A DNA stretch of 64,000 nucleotides, taken from assembly GCA_035578175.1 (NCBI GenBank), contig JAQMRL010000014.1:12836274-12900273 (forward strand). Direction: 5' to 3'. The DNA comes from Catonia carolina (Eukaryota; Arthropoda; Insecta; Hemiptera; Achilidae). How positions within the stretch are numbered: the first letter of the stretch is position 1; each line of letters begins with the position of its first letter. The translations under genes and the position numbers were made by a program. This document shows, in pieces, positions 35,924 to 45,735 of the stretch. A model generated the notes under the pieces. It searched no databases and was not told the DNA's origin. It was given only the letters and a program-made list of their open reading frames with translations.

Positions 35924-37133
35924 TGTGTGTGTCTGTGTGTGTGTGTGTGTGTGTGAACAAAATATCAATACAAACTTGAAACTTCAACTTAAGTTAGGCA
36001 CTACTAGAGGACCTAACACAAATATTTTCATCAAAATCGGTCAATCGGAAGAAGTAGTTTATTCGTGTAATTTCTCACTATTTTGCGAATTTCTCAAAAA
36101 CGGCTCTAACGATTTTTTTAAAAATTGCCTTAATTACTATATTATTATATCTAAAAGATTGTGTAAGCGCCATGTCTGTTGAAATTCTATGGGAGGCTGT
36201 TGTCTCGTAGAAGAAAGGCTTTTTAGATGGCGGCTGTAATATGCATTTTAGGGCAAAAGTGTATAAAAATCATAGTTATAGAAACTTTAAAAACCTACAA
36301 CTTTTAATTCAAACATTAATGTAATGCTTAGTTATGCATTAATGTAATGCTTTGTGTAATGCTTAGTTTAGCGGTAATTTATGATTTTCTGTTTATTTTA
36401 TGAAATCTGAAAAATGTATTTTTAAGGTTTCGGCCGTAGTATGCGTTTAACGACAAAAATGTATATAAAATTTATAGGAAATTAAAAGATCTACAACTTT
36501 TATTTAGACTATTTTTCTCTACAGAGCCTAGTTTAGCGTGAAAGAGTGATTTTTCGTATTTTTAAGCCAAACTGAGCTTGATTTTCATTTTTCATCATTC
36601 ACTAATGATTAAAATTAGGTTATGTTTACTGAGGTTAGTTTTTGTTTATTTCTAATATTTTATTACTAATGTTAGGTTATATTCTTTATTTTTTGCGTTG
36701 GCAAGAGAAAGTTGTGTGAGTGTTTCACTCCAGATTTTTTCTTTTGATAATTCACAGAAATTGATTAACACAACACGTATCGGTAAGTTACTTTTGAAAA
36801 ACATTTCAAAGTAAAATTGTAGTATGTTATACAAAAAAAAATTTTATAAATAATATCTCAGAAAATTAAATTTTGTTTACTACTGTCATGGCAATTTCCT
36901 GCCAAACGAAGTGGTGGAGGTTACGTCACAAACTCGGTTGACCTTTGCACATCACTGGTCTGGGAATATACCGTCTCTCTACATATTGTGGGTTTTATGT
37001 TTAATTTATTTAACTTGGCTAGAGAAAATCGAGTAAGTGTTTCACACATGATTTTTGTTTTCTTTTGTTTTAGACAATAAATGCTATTTATTCCTACTAC
37101 AATCTTCTGAACAGTTTCAAGCGAAATTATTAG
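27808..37133 (+). CDS. Odorant receptor gene OR-A, five exons, one in-frame stop
   Basis: Seen: exons 27808-28631, 29286-29385, 32862-32963, 35514-35669 and 37074-37133 total 1242 nt (413 codons plus stop), with phases 2,0,0,0 that join cleanly. Exon 4 reads YGWVDKTLHFKKTLLVMITR, followed by a KPI segment and LNLKSFSL. Exon 5 gives a TINAIYSYYNLL tail. This is the C-terminal signature of insect 7tm_6 odorant receptors: seven-helix, inverted-topology subunits that form a ligand-gated cation channel with Orco in the dendrites of olfactory neurons. The length matches the family's usual ~400 residues. The start is the first Met after a possible 5'UTR acceptor at 27776-27777. A TAA at 28114-28116 (codon 103) interrupts exon 1 with no frameshift. 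AATAAA lies at 37217-37222. It may be a null allele, a young pseudogene or a readthrough gene. The family call is firm; ligand and function are unknown. Confidence 0.85.
28684..29021 (-). mobile_element. LINE C-terminal fragment in OR-A intron 1
   Basis: The minus strand reads CCYRKILKISLVDKISNLEV, then RDRLVGHILRH, then GRQRLEYVKQI, KQLAQDKTAW and an ASNQSRDC-like end across one or two frames. These are the last ~110 residues of an insect LINE of the same broad type as the one at 54.8 kb, but a diverged family. It starts about 50 bases after the exon 1 donor and lies opposite to the host gene. Confidence 0.65.
29286..29385 (+). CDS. OR-A exon 2, followed by a GC donor
   Basis: A 100-nt exon after TTTGTTTCAG, encoding LIYQVTRNSEFVLLGILIPG and then RFFTCISIYHLVQ. 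It completes the split Arg codon of exon 1 and ends in phase 0. The downstream boundary is CAG|GCAAGT, a GC-AG intron donor with otherwise ideal consensus. The Cys and aromatic helix followed by Q fits the receptor region before helix 6. Confidence 0.75.
29386..30460. other. OR-A intron 2, unassigned 5' part
   Basis: Contains an inverted pair around GGGTCGGGAGAAGAAAGTGC (30020) and its complement near 30245-30270, about 200 bases apart, suggesting another small TIR or foldback element. No other feature. Confidence 0.35.
30461..31017. mobile_element. Foldback element with internal subrepeats, OR-A intron 2
   Basis: Left end ACGTCTATGAAGTTGGCCGC and right end GGTCAACTTCACAGACGT are inverted. 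The arms share AAAAAACTAGTGGAATCGAT and its complement. Inside, a motif built on TTCGCTCAAATAAGCGAGAA recurs at least four times in both orientations, alternating with C-rich blocks (GGGGGCTAACTTCACACTGG type). The whole 557 bp could fold into a compound hairpin. Confidence 0.75.
31085..31560 (+). mobile_element. TGR repeat, 3' part, OR-A intron 2
   Basis: It begins mid-element at CATATGCATTTTAGCGCAAA and includes AAAATCCTACAACTTTTATT, CAGAGCCTAGCTTAGCGTGA and GGCCAGAGAAAGTTGTGTGT. It has no 5' terminus or microsatellite. Confidence 0.65.
31676..32792. mobile_element. Mariner with two 3' ends (copy C), SINE nested inside
   Basis: It lies in OR-A intron 2 with TA on both sides (31674-31675, 32793-32794). 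The left arm, on the minus strand, holds the transposase 3' two-thirds: ITCDETWFFTYDPETRR (first Asp), HQNNAPAHSALS, YSPDLGPCDFYLFPK. From about 32608 the + strand repeats the last ~185 bp to the 3' terminal repeat. A tRNA-headed SINE (31909-32081) splits the left arm. The junction differs from copy A, whose second arm is ~259 bp. Confidence 0.82.
31909..32081 (-). mobile_element. SINE-2 copy inside mariner copy C
   Basis: Inverse orientation: poly-T at the left, then CCGTGCCTGAATGGGATTCG (B box complement) and CCAATGCGGCC at the head end. Flanked by the 11-base direct repeat CTTTTAATGCA (31898-31908, 32082-32092), so it inserted into the mariner. Confidence 0.88.
32862..32963 (+). CDS. OR-A exon 3
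   Basis: A 102-nt, phase 0-0 exon between TTTCTTTTCAG and GTAAAT. It encodes AEEFIVKLRELLLIFATLYI and then IYVLNDYAEMISTE (34 residues), a transmembrane helix followed by a short polar segment. The OR-B equivalent at 51491-51595 has 35 residues, the same phases and the same terminal glutamate before the donor. Confidence 0.8.
33422..33987 (-). mobile_element. Second-subfamily mariner, internally deleted and truncated
   Basis: The left terminus CGAGGTGCGACAATAACATA follows TA at 33420-33421. The minus strand encodes MARVRKIVRSDPKLSVKMIS, FNINRETVHQIITEDLGMRK and PKNLSDKQQKTR (helix-turn-helix domain). It then jumps directly to YSPNITPFNFFYF (third catalytic Asp region) in another frame, so the catalytic centre is deleted. 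The 5' end is missing where a different repeat starts at ~33988. Its terminus and protein differ from the three mariners above. Confidence 0.7.
33988..35365 (+). repeat. R4 repeat 3' part split by a foldback
   Basis: 33988-34020 (CATTACTCTAAGAGGAGATA) and 35184-35365 (CACCTCTACCTCTTCTATTC, CTGTAACGGG) flank the 1.16-kb foldback. The 5' half of R4 is missing at the junction with the truncated mariner. Confidence 0.6.
34021..35183. mobile_element. 1.16-kb foldback element in OR-A intron 3
   Basis: The two halves are near-complete reverse complements. The left begins ATCGGTTTCATAATCATAGA and the right ends with its complement. Similarity continues inward for about 500 bp per arm, including a shared CGCTCGATCGTTCGGCACGG block. 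At the centre a perfect 18-base stem (34567-34584 with 34599-34616) lies inside a second inverted block carrying CTACTATCCATGTTG. No coding region. It interrupts a copy of the R4 repeat, fixing the order of insertion. I could not resolve a target-site duplication. Confidence 0.82.
35514..35669 (+). CDS. OR-A exon 4 (7tm_6 C-terminal signature)
   Basis: A 156-nt, phase 0-0 exon between AAATTTTCAG and GTAAGA. The 52 residues contain EYGWVDKTLHFKKTLLVMIT, RNSKPISVKLFDIFTLNLKS and FSL. The W-aromatic-basic-hydrophobic block, the KP turn and the L-N-L-x-S-F ending are the most conserved part of insect odorant receptors (helix 7, pore region). It is the same length as OR-B exon 4. Confidence 0.88.
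35830..36742 (+). mobile_element. TGR repeat (HINE-like), reference copy in OR-A intron 4
   Basis: Order of parts: TACTTTCTCTTGCCTATATA start; a palindromic ATATATAGGAAGAAAAGT; a (TG)n tract at 35877-35953; a GAACAAAATATCAATAC block; TCAAAATCGGTCAATCGGAA; a hairpin around CTACAACTTTT; GAGCCTAGTTTAGCGTGAAA; GGCAAGAGAAAGTTGTGTGA; a small hairpin GTGTGA/TTCAC; and a terminal T-run. The start motif recurs inverted near the end (GGCAAGAGAAAGT). Subterminal inverted repeats, one microsatellite and a 3' stem-loop ending at Ts match the described anatomy of Helentron-associated non-autonomous elements. No ORF is conserved between copies. The class is inferred, not proven. Confidence 0.7.
35877..35953 (+). 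repeat. (TG)n microsatellite
   Basis: About 38 TG units with a few TC interruptions, the longest in the window. It lies at the fixed internal position where other TGR copies have shorter tracts. Confidence 0.95.
37014..37056 (+). mobile_element. TGR 3' tail next to OR-A exon 5
   Basis: Only the terminal ~43 bp: GGCTAGAGAAAATCGAGTAA and GTGTTTCACACATGATTTTT. The T-run continues into the exon 5 acceptor 18 bases later. Confidence 0.5.
37074..37133 (+). CDS. OR-A exon 5, terminal
   Basis: A 60-nt final exon after a long pyrimidine tract and TTTTAG. It encodes TINAIYSYYNLLNSFKRNY and then TAG. The A-Y-S-Y-x-x-L motif is the classical end of odorant receptors. The OR-B counterpart is exactly the same length. 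The pyrimidine tract is continuous with the tail of a TGR repeat fragment at 37014-37056. Confidence 0.85.
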   Translation, partial: TINAIYSYYNLLNSFKRNY

Positions 37134-37239
37134 AGCACTGGCTTTCAACAAAGCTTTTCTCACTCATATTTAATTGTTATGTTTATTTGTATCTGAAGCT
37201 AATTTGGATTAATTTAAATAAATTTATTATTGTTTGTTG

Positions 37240-37640
37240 AGGTCATCAGCCGAAAGGCTGGTTTGAACCTGTAGAGGTTTTACAAAGTAAATTGAGGAGT
37301 GAGATGGTTTACCATTGACTTCTTCACTGAGTGGAAAAGTAAGCTTATAAGTATGCCGGGCCCTCTGAAAAGCACATATTTTTCACTCTACAAATGACAC
37401 CTTCACTTTATTCACCACAGGGTCTGGCTGTATAATGAAATTCATTACTTTCAGAAGAAATAACTCTGATTAGTGTCTTTTACACCTCTACCTCTTCTGT
37501 TCTTAAATGATTCAGTCATTTAATTGGCTTACCATGCGACAAGAAACAGAACTATTTATTTTAGCCCTGCAATGAACAGATTAATTGTAAATAATTTGAC
37601 ACTCCGCCTGTCTGTTATGGGCAGATAAAGTTACTTATGT
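37240..37640 (+). repeat. R4 repeat, longest uninterrupted copy
   Basis: AGGTCATCAGCCGAAAGGCT through ACCTTCACTTTATTCACCAC, AATTCATTACTTTCAGAAGA and CACCTCTACCTCTTCTGTTC to CTGTCTGTTATGGGCAGATA. It begins 18 bases after the OR-A polyadenylation signal. Confidence 0.7.
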
Positions 37641-37971
37641 ATTAATAGTATATCAGTATATACTCGAAGGCGGAGGAGGATAATTGATCCTAAATTATGT
37701 ATCCAACAAATTTAATAAACTTAGTGTCCCAAAAGTCTGAATACGGGAAAATATTCCGAAAGTAAAGGAAAATTCAAGATATATGCAAATGTAAACTGTA
37801 CTTGAATACAAATTACTATTTCGTGATAAATCAAAAATATTTGTCCGCCATCATGAATGTAATTTTATTTTTTTAAATGGGAAAATGGTCATGCGACACA
37901 TGATTTCAATGAGAAATTTAAAGATAATTTGAATGGCGAAAACCGCCATCGATATCTAAAAAGGTTTCGTT

Positions 37972-38116
37972 ATAATCATTATCATAAGGATTAGGCTCAA
38001 TGGCCTGTTCCGGCATCCATATCTTTTTAGGCCTTCCCAAGCCTCGCTTCTTTCTAGGTTTATATTTCCATGCTCGCAGAGGAAGTCCGTGTGTACCAGT
38101 TTCTCTATATTCTTAA
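37972..38116 (-). mobile_element. LINE 3'-end fragment
   Basis: The minus strand reads RLPLRAWKYKPRKKRGLGRP then KKIWMPEQAIEPNPYDND. It is the same family as the fragment at 18481-18665 but better preserved, and it lacks the rest of the LINE. Confidence 0.55.
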
Positions 38117-39434
38117 TGTTTCACACCGGCGCGTCCCAGTGACTGATATCCTGTAGATATGCAGGCAGTTACGAATAAGGCATATTAAAATAAGTACCCG
38201 CGGATTAACTGAGGTGAAAACTGGTCAACGGTCTTCATGGCGTAGATGGGGTATTCTGAACAGCATGGAGATTGGAAGAACCTAGGGAGTCAACCCAAAT
38301 AAAATTCAGGGCAGGTGAAGCCCTGAGAAATAGTCAACGGCCTCGAAGGCGGAGGATAAATGAACCCATCGGTGGAGAAGGCGGACGAACCTAGGAGGTG
38401 GGTCTCCAAATGAAACCCACACCCGTCTAGAGACTAACAGGTTGATTCCTATGAGACACTTATACGTCTCTCACCAGATCTGTAAAATTCACTTTTGAGA
38501 GACTGATCCGTCTCTTACGTAATACTGTTTTAATATAATTTAAGAGACGGACTGGATGCTCGTTTGCACTGAATCATATACTGAGCTGTTAGAAATGAGT
38601 TCAAAGAACATTTCCCCAGACATTGATCGTGATTTACTTGATCCGATCGAGTCAAAAATGAGTCGGTGAAACTTGACAGCTTATTACTTTTACATAATAT
38701 TGACTATTTTTAGCCTATAGTTTATTATTGCAATATTAATCATGTTTTAATAATATTTTATAGCAAAAAATCATTTTATCTTTTAATATTTTATGGTTTT
38801 CAAATTACATTATTTTTTGCATCGCAAAAGTTGACTCAGGAATGTAATTGGTACTCAAATTTACCACTCGCCGAACAACTGCTTGATAGAGAGAAGCATC
38901 ATCGATATTTATGTAGTTTTATTGAAAAATAGCCAAAAGTAAATTATTTATGAAATACATAAAATATTTTATTGAAATACAAGTAAAAATTTCAGTGAGA
39001 CATCAGTCTTTCACAGTAAATTTGATTTTTTACTCTTGAGTACCTGATCAGTCTCTCATCTAAAAAACAGCGTCAAAAATGTTAAGCCTTACAATACTCT
39101 AGACTTGATAGAAAATTAATTAAAAAAAGCAAAGGAACCATAAAATATAAATAGATTTTTCAAGCAAAATTACAAAAATTGCCTTGGAAGTCAACCAGTT
39201 AAAGGTGGCAGCCGCACCACTGGACTACCCAGTGCAGGGCTCGCAAAATTAGTTAATCATTCATTCAATGATCAATTTAATTATAGTAATTGTAATTTAT
39301 TTGTCGACTTAATTAACATTATTAAATGTAATTTATAGTGTGTAATAAATACTGTAATTTTAATGACAGATTGTTAATTATTTATTTTACCTAGATTCCG
39401 AAACAGACCTTAGCGATAAGGGTCACAATATGTT
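38117..39434. other. Unassigned stretch with a G+C-richer block
   Basis: 38130-38450 is richer in G+C (CTCGAAGGCGGAGGATAAAT, CCTAGGAGGTGGGTCTCC) and may be the 5' part of a LINE. 38440-38540 repeats GAGACTGATCCGTCTCTTAC-like motifs three times. Confidence 0.35.
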
Positions 39435-40090
39435 TAAAAAATCTGGTGTGAAACACTCACACAACTGTCTCTTGGCAATGCAAATAATGAACAATATAAT
39501 CTGACATTAGTAATAAAACATTAGAAACAAACAAAAAACTAATTTCAATAAATATAACCTTATTTTAATCATGGGTGAAAGACGCAAAATGAAAATCAAT
39601 TACTGTTCGGCTTAAAAATACAAAAAAAATTCACTCTTTCACGCTAAACTAGGCTCTGTAGAAAAAAATTCTTTAAATAAAAGTTGTATTTTTTTAATTT
39701 CCTATAAATTAAATTATCATATTTGTCGTAAAATGCATACTAAGGCTGAAATCTTAAAAAAATCAGTATTTTACACTTCTTCGTGAGAAAAAAAACAGAA
39801 AATCGCTAATTACCGCTAAACTACGTAAGATTTATACAAAAAATGTTTACAACAAAAAGTTGTCGGATTTTAAATTCTCTACAACTTTTATTACATACAT
39901 TTTTGCGCTAAAATGCATATGAAAGCCGCAATCTTAAAAAAACAAGTTTTTACGTGAAAACAGCCTTACAAAAAATTTCAGCAGACATGGCGCCTACCCT
40001 ATCTTGTAGAGCATAAAAAATTTAGTAAACGTGGCGATTTTAAAACAAATCGTAGGTTCCGTTTTTGAGAAAATCGCAAAAAAGTATAAC
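39435..40090 (-). mobile_element. TGR repeat, 3' two-thirds
   Basis: An inverse copy from AAAAATCTGGTGTGAAACAC to CCGTTTTTGAGAAAATCGCA. It stops there, before the TG tract and 5' terminus. Confidence 0.68.
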
Positions 40091-40577
40091 AGTTATTTAT
40101 GTATAACAATACAAATTAATTTTTGTGTAATCTGTTTGGGTTTCGCCCACACGCATACCCCAGACCACCAGTAAACAAAACTGGCTCTCTAGAGGTTCCA
40201 GCCTCGATTAACAATTGCATTACTGTTGTACACATTGTTTTTCGATTCTTCCAATTTCATCTTATATTAATCCTTTTATTGTTAATAAATTTGAAGTTTT
40301 TACAAGTACTGGTATTCTTATTTAGTCTGTTTTCTTTACTCCTAGATATCTCTTAACTACGCTATGTACTACGCTATAGTGTCTCAACAGGTCCGTCAAG
40401 CTTCTATTCGCAAAAGTTAGTGCTCTGAAGCCCGTTCTAATCGTCTTGAGGCTGACAGGGAAAGATACTCGCAATTTCGCGAGGCCGAGTCGGTTGATGA
40501 ACATAAGCTACGGTTAGCGTCTCAACAGGTCATGGAGTCAATATGAATACATTGAGATATATTATCATATCTCAATA

Positions 40578-40868
40578 ATGGCTAATTTACATTCACTAAA
40601 GTAATCATTATTGTTGAACATTAAAAATTAATTACGCTTCTGAAAATAATAAAGCGCTGCGTATATTGATTTACACAAAGATCTCGCTTTCATTTTACGT
40701 CCAACGATTTTTTTTTCATTTACAATAATGCTAACATTGAAAGGAGGTACGATTAGATAACAATGCATGATTAAAGAATATCAGACCTGTCAGGGATCGA
40801 ACTCGGTACACCAACAGACCTTCCAAAACAACAAGCAAACCGTTCGAAGAACGGGCATTTTAGCTAGC
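40578..40868 (-). mobile_element. SINE-3 copy, tRNA-headed
   Basis: On the minus strand it reads GCTAGCTAAAATGCCCGTTC (A-box-like) and GAGTTCGATCCCTGACAGG (B-box-like), then a body ending near GCAGCGCTTTATTATTTTC. A second copy lies 230 bases away in the same orientation. Confidence 0.6.
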
Positions 40869-41097
40869 ATTTACCAATATTTTTAGAAGAATATTAACAT
40901 AAAAAATAAACAGTACGTATTACAATAAACACAGGCATACGCGTCGTAAAATCCGTATTCATACAGTCAGTTACCTACCTACCCTTTCCACCAGTACCTT
41001 ATACACCTTTTCTCGGTCACATTGTCAAAAATGAATCAGTCATCTTAACAGTAGAGTCACCATCGTGGTGTTCCCATTGTAATTTACCTTTCATTTA

Positions 41098-41325
41098 TTA
41101 TGAAAATAATAAAGCGCTGCAAATCCTAATTTAAAAACACCAAGATCTCGCTTTTATTTTACGTTCAACTATTTTTTTTCTTAAATAATAATGCTGACGT
41201 TGAAAGGAGGTAGATAACAATGAGTAGTTAAGAATATCAGACCTGACAGGGATCGAACTCGGTACCCCAAACGACTGTCCGCGGCACGAAGGAAACCGTT
41301 CGAAGAACGGGTACTTTAGCTAGTA
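41098..41325 (-). mobile_element. SINE-3 copy
   Basis: Same order and orientation as the 40.6-kb copy (CCGTTCTTCGAACGG, GAGTTCGATCCCTGTCAGG, GAGATCTTGG, CAGCGCTTTATTATTTTC), about 80-85 percent alike by eye. It directly abuts the TGR copy that starts at 41325. Confidence 0.6.
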
Positions 41326-42290
41326 TGAATATATAGAAAGGAAAGTATTGTTTTCATGTTTATTTTCCAAAATTGAGTTTTCACCGGATCTACACGTTTT
41401 CAGACCCTCTGAACCCAAGACACATGTTTATAGCGATCGGTCCGTGTGTGTGTGTGTGTGTGTGCGTGTGTGTGTGTGTGTAAACAGAATATCTGAAGAA
41501 CGGAACGTCGTACGAACTTTAAACTTAAGTTAGGTACCATAGAGGACACGAAACGAACATTTTCATCAAAATCGGTCAACCGGAAGTAGTAGTTCATTCG
41601 TATTATTTTTCCCTTTTTGCGATTTTCTCAAAAACAGCCCCTGTGATTTTTTTTAAAAATCGCCTCATTTACTAAATTTTTTATGCTCTACAAGATAGGG
41701 TAGGCGCCATGTCTGCTGAAATTCTTGGGGAGGCTGTTTTCTCTTTTTAAATTTTTTTTAAAGATTGCGACTTTAATACCGTATGCACTTTTGCACAAAC
41801 ATGTATACTAGTAGTATAATAAAAACTAGTATAAAAAAATTTATAGAGAATTTAAAATCCTACAACTTTTATTTAAAACATTTTTTTTTGTATAACGCTT
41901 AGGTTTGCTGTTATTAGCGATTTTGTGTTGTTTTTCTCACGAAAAGGTGTAATAATCGATATTTTAAAGATCTGCCTTAGTATGTATTTTACGACAAAAG
42001 TGTATAATCAAATTTATAGGAAATTAAAAGATCCACAACTTTTATGTAGACCATTTTTCTCTATAGAACCTAGTTTAGTGTGAAAGAGAGATTTTCCGTA
42101 TTTTTAAGCCAAACTGAGGTTGGTTTTCATTATGCATCATTCACTCATGATTAAAATAAGGTTATGTTTTTGAGGTAAGTTTTTTGTTTATTTCTAATGT
42201 TTTAAAACTAATGTTAGGTTATATTGTTCGTTATTTGCATTGGCAAGAGAAAGTCGTGTGAGTGTTTCACACCAGATCTTTTTTTTTTTT
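41325..42290 (+). mobile_element. TGR repeat, partner of the 23-kb copy
   Basis: A + copy with a long TG tract (41443-41481). Its 3' ~450 bp and the following ~230 bp of non-repeat DNA match 23400-24106 nearly base for base, unlike any other pair of copies here. Confidence 0.75.
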
Positions 42291-42523
42291 TTTTTTTTTT
42301 TAATTGTTAGAACTAAATGTATAATTTAACAATCCCCACACACAATATTATTCTACAATACCCCCACACTTTGAGTTCTTATAGAAAACACTTCCAAACT
42401 TACTACTTCTGGAGCCTGTTATATTTTTGCTTCCACTGGGCTTTACAGATAGCCTATTATGACGATGATGCAATTTTTATAATAAATTTATTTAGATGCA
42501 GAAAATATCTTGGATTGATTTAA
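42291..42523 (+). repeat. Second copy of the 230-bp segment
   Basis: Near-identical to 23881-24107, including the upstream TGR 3' half. Right boundary at GATTTAAAAC in both. It ends where another TGR fragment follows within ~20 bases. Confidence 0.5.
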
Positions 42524-42544
42524 AACTAAGTGTTATTCTTATAA

Positions 42545-42678
42545 AGCAGAACATGTTTTTTTGGTTCAGGGGGTCCGAAAACGTGTAGATCCGGTGAAAA
42601 CTCGATTTCGAAAAATTGACATGAAAACAATACTTTCCTTCCTAAATATTTATATAGACAAGAGAAAGTAAAAATGGA
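42545..42678 (-). mobile_element. TGR repeat, 5' end only
   Basis: An inverse ~130-bp fragment: CATGTTTTTTTGGTTCAGGG, GTGTAGATCCGGTGAAAACT, and the 5' terminal motif ACAAGAGAAAGTAAAAATGG. Confidence 0.6.
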
Positions 42679-42889
42679 ATAATATAAAAGTTGTATTCGA
42701 TGTTGGAAGCTCAAGTAAATTCTGATAATTGTACATCATTGGAAAATACGAGAGTTTATTCACGTAGTTATTGTACGTATTTCAATATTTTTATAGAATA
42801 CTCTAAACTGAACATCATGAATTTTTGATAAATTTCTATATTCTTTGGTAACGGAAATAGAGCTCATATCTCTAAAATAAAATCAATTA

Positions 42890-43078
42890 TGCCGGCCGCA
42901 TTGGCGCAGTTGGTAACGTGCTCGCCTCTCATCATGTGGTCCTGGGTTCGAATCCCACTCAGGCACGGCATATTTTCATACGTTACAAAAAATCATTTCA
43001 TCCTCATTACACACAGTTATACCCCAACGTCATCCTTGATGTTGATGCGACGTTAAATAAATTAAAAAAAAAAAAAAA
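42890..43078 (+). mobile_element. SINE-2 copy
   Basis: GCCGGCCGCATTGGCGCAGT to a pure A-run, flanked by the direct repeat TCAATTATG. The best-preserved head of the three: GTCCTGGGTTCGAATCCCAC carries a perfect B box. The 3' body (CCAACGTCATCCTTGATGTT) differs from the 16.8-kb copy. Confidence 0.85.
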
Positions 43079-43620
43079 TTCAATTATGTATAACAAACAG
43101 TTCCGAAGACGGTACATTTTTTCAATAAATTTAACTTTATATTATTCCTCCTTTGTACATAACACAAGCGTTATTTTCTCATTTAATATTAAAAAAAAAC
43201 TTCTATTTCTGAAGCTCTATTTTTTATTTCAATCAGTTTAAATCAAGTAACGTAACTAAATACATTTCAAAAAGCTCTTTTCCAACCCATTCTTTCACTA
43301 TAGGTTTTTCTCCTTTCTTCCATCTATCTTGTATCCTGCTTTTGTTTTTCATGAAAGATCTTAAAGCAAGTAAACAGTAATATAAATTTCGTACCATATT
43401 GTGAGACTTATAGCTAAGGTTCGTTTTGGGATCTGGGTAAAATATATAATTAAAATGTCGTTAAAAAATACAAATATATAAATTACGAATTATAAATTAC
43501 GAATAATAATCTTTTTTAAATGTGTTAATAAATTACAATTGCTACAAACAAAATACTCCTATAATAAATTAATGACATTAAATGGACTTAACCAATTACA
43601 AGATTATTATGCACTTAATT

Positions 43621-43860
43621 TAAGGTGAGACTGTATGATGGTTTTAACTGAAAATTTCGATTTTCGGTTTTTATGTTTTTCAATTGTTTAGACCTAGTTC
43701 AACCACAAAACGTTAAATTACGTGAAAAAATCGTATTTTAATGAAAAAAAAAATTAAGTTTTCAGGAGGTTTACCCAGAAAAATGATCGTGACACCAAGA
43801 ACGAATATTTTTCATAATTTCATACGGATCGTTTTAGATTTGATTAGATCCGTTTTAGAT
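43621..43860 (+). repeat. R7 repeat upstream of OR-B
   Basis: TAAGGTGAGACTGTATGATG, GTTTAGACCTAGTTCAACCA, TTACCCAGAAAAATGATCGT and GACACCAAGAACGAATATTT. A second copy lies at 51649-51862 just after OR-B exon 3. Confidence 0.6.
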
Positions 43861-44947
43861 CCATCATCGCTCGTTTTACATCGCTCGCGACAGCGGGCGA
43901 TGACGGCCTCGGATCAGCGAGTGGAAGCATCATCTTCTCTCTTGCGGGGTCGTCGATGAGCCTTCGTTGGAGTCCGGTAGCCGTGTGCCGATGGTGGACA
44001 TTTTGTCTGCTGTCTGGATCGGAATTGAATCCCTTCAGCTCAGTGCAGCGCTCTCTTTATATTCACAGAGAGCGCTGTGGTATTGTGTTGACCTTGAGGA
44101 CAAAGGCCTCTGTCGGTACGCCGCCACAGGCCTACCGCCCCTTTCGGAACTATTGGTGGTTCCCTCTCTTGCTATGTCGGAAGCTTTGTAACCGGGAGCA
44201 CAGTACCTAATCAAAGGAGACGACGGTGACACTGTTTATATTTTTGATTTACCCTCCTATTTATTTTCCCATTATATTAACATTAATTAACACTTAAAGT
44301 GCCAGCGTCCTATTATTAGGACGTCAGCAGTTTTACCAAAAAATGATGGTGTCGTCTTTTTTTTTATTAGTACGTAGACTAAAAATTCATACAATTTTTA
44401 TTTTCACTCAATTTTTAAAAACAACGAATGAAAATAATCAATAAGAAAATGTAGATTTAAAAAATGCATGTTGAGTTTTTTATGAATGTAAGTAATTGAT
44501 TCATATTGATTGAAAAACTAAAAACTGAGTAAATTTTTTAAAACGTTTATCGCAGTATCTTTATTTTTTACAATACATAAATGATTTTTTGTAATTTTTG
44601 CATAATTAAATTGTCTAAAGTGATATAAATGAAATTGAGTAACATAATTTTTAGGGTGATTTTTTTTTAAATTGAAAAGGAAATATCCACAAAAAATGAC
44701 TACGTATCATTTTATTTTTAAATTGTAAGAAATATGTTCCAAGTTAAATGTCATACAAGATCAATATTCATTATGAACAAAACAAAAAAGTCATTAAGGT
44801 ACCTTGAAAAAATAGTCATGTTATGGATATATAGATGCTACAAATCGCACAAAAGTAGGCTGGCATTTTTCTGTAGGAACTCACAATATTTTCCTGGCAC
44901 TGTAAAAGTTAAATAATATTTGCTTATAAATTACAGTTAATATTGAA
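43861..44947. other. G+C-rich block and OR-B 5' flank
   Basis: 43861-44230 is distinctly G+C-rich (CGCTCGCGACAGCGGGCGAT) with short ORFs in several frames and no recognised product; it may be a retroelement scrap. 44230-44947 is AT-rich receptor 5' flank, with an acceptor-like ATTACAG about 15 bases before the OR-B start codon. Confidence 0.35.
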
Positions 44948-45701
44948 ATGGAGACATTAGTACAGGAATTAATGACATTGTTGAAAAGGTATGGATATTA
45001 TAGTGACTCAGGAAAAACAACAATAATTGCAAAATTTACTGTGGCATGTTCGGTGATAGTATTATAAATACCATACGAAGCCATTGCATCATTGATCTAT
45101 AGATGGAATAATTTAAGCAGAAGATTTTTAGCATTTGAAGACGTTTACATGTTGTTTTCTCTAACAGTAATTACGATACAAAATTGACTTATAATCGTAA
45201 AATAATCTATGATTCAATTGGAGTCATGTTAACTAAAACGAAACTTCATTGTTTCAATACAAAAGAAAAGAATAAAATTATCGATGAATCGAATAATAAA
45301 ATAAAAAGAGACTTGAAATATGTGAAATTCATTTTCATGGTATTAGCATCGAATTATATAATTATACCATTAATTTCGTCATTAATTAAGTTATTTAAAA
45401 GGAAATCGGAAACAATAAACATATCTGAATTGAGTGTAGCATTTTAATATATACATTTAAACAGAATTAAAAGTCTGTATGTATTTTTTATGATCCATGT
45501 TGCACAATCGATATTTTCCGTCATTGCATTCGATCTTGCAAAGATTGTCTATTATTTGTTTACCGGAACTGTTGAACGAATTGTAACCGATATGAGAATA
45601 TTTCGATTGTGTCTTAAAGAAATCGATATGTATATTGGAAATAAATGTGAATTGAGATATTACGTGGGACAAATAGTAAATCATCTGGATAAATTATACA
45701 G
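44948..45701 (+). pseudogene. OR-B exon 1 remnant
   Basis: It starts METLVQELMTLLKRYGY then SDSGKTT, matching the OR-A start including GKT. After the first stop the frame continues IPYEAIASLIYRWNNLSRRF, then shifts frame around 45180 to YNRKIIYDSIGVMLTKTK. After the second stop it reads IHVAQSIFSVIAFDLAKIVY and ends ELRYYVGQIVNHLDKLYR at an AG|GTATTT donor in the same phase as OR-A exon 1. It is about 70 nt shorter than the OR-A exon. Confidence 0.8.
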
Positions 45702-45735
45702 GTATTTATTAAATTTTTAAAGTGAAAACTCTTTA

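Noticed and set aside
35777..35968. His/Thr repeat ORF
   Set aside because: Translation of the (TG)n/(AC)n microsatellite inside a TGR copy.
42890..42962. tRNA-Met gene
   Set aside because: The acceptor stem does not close, the sequence continues into a conserved SINE body and A-tail, and it has target duplications.
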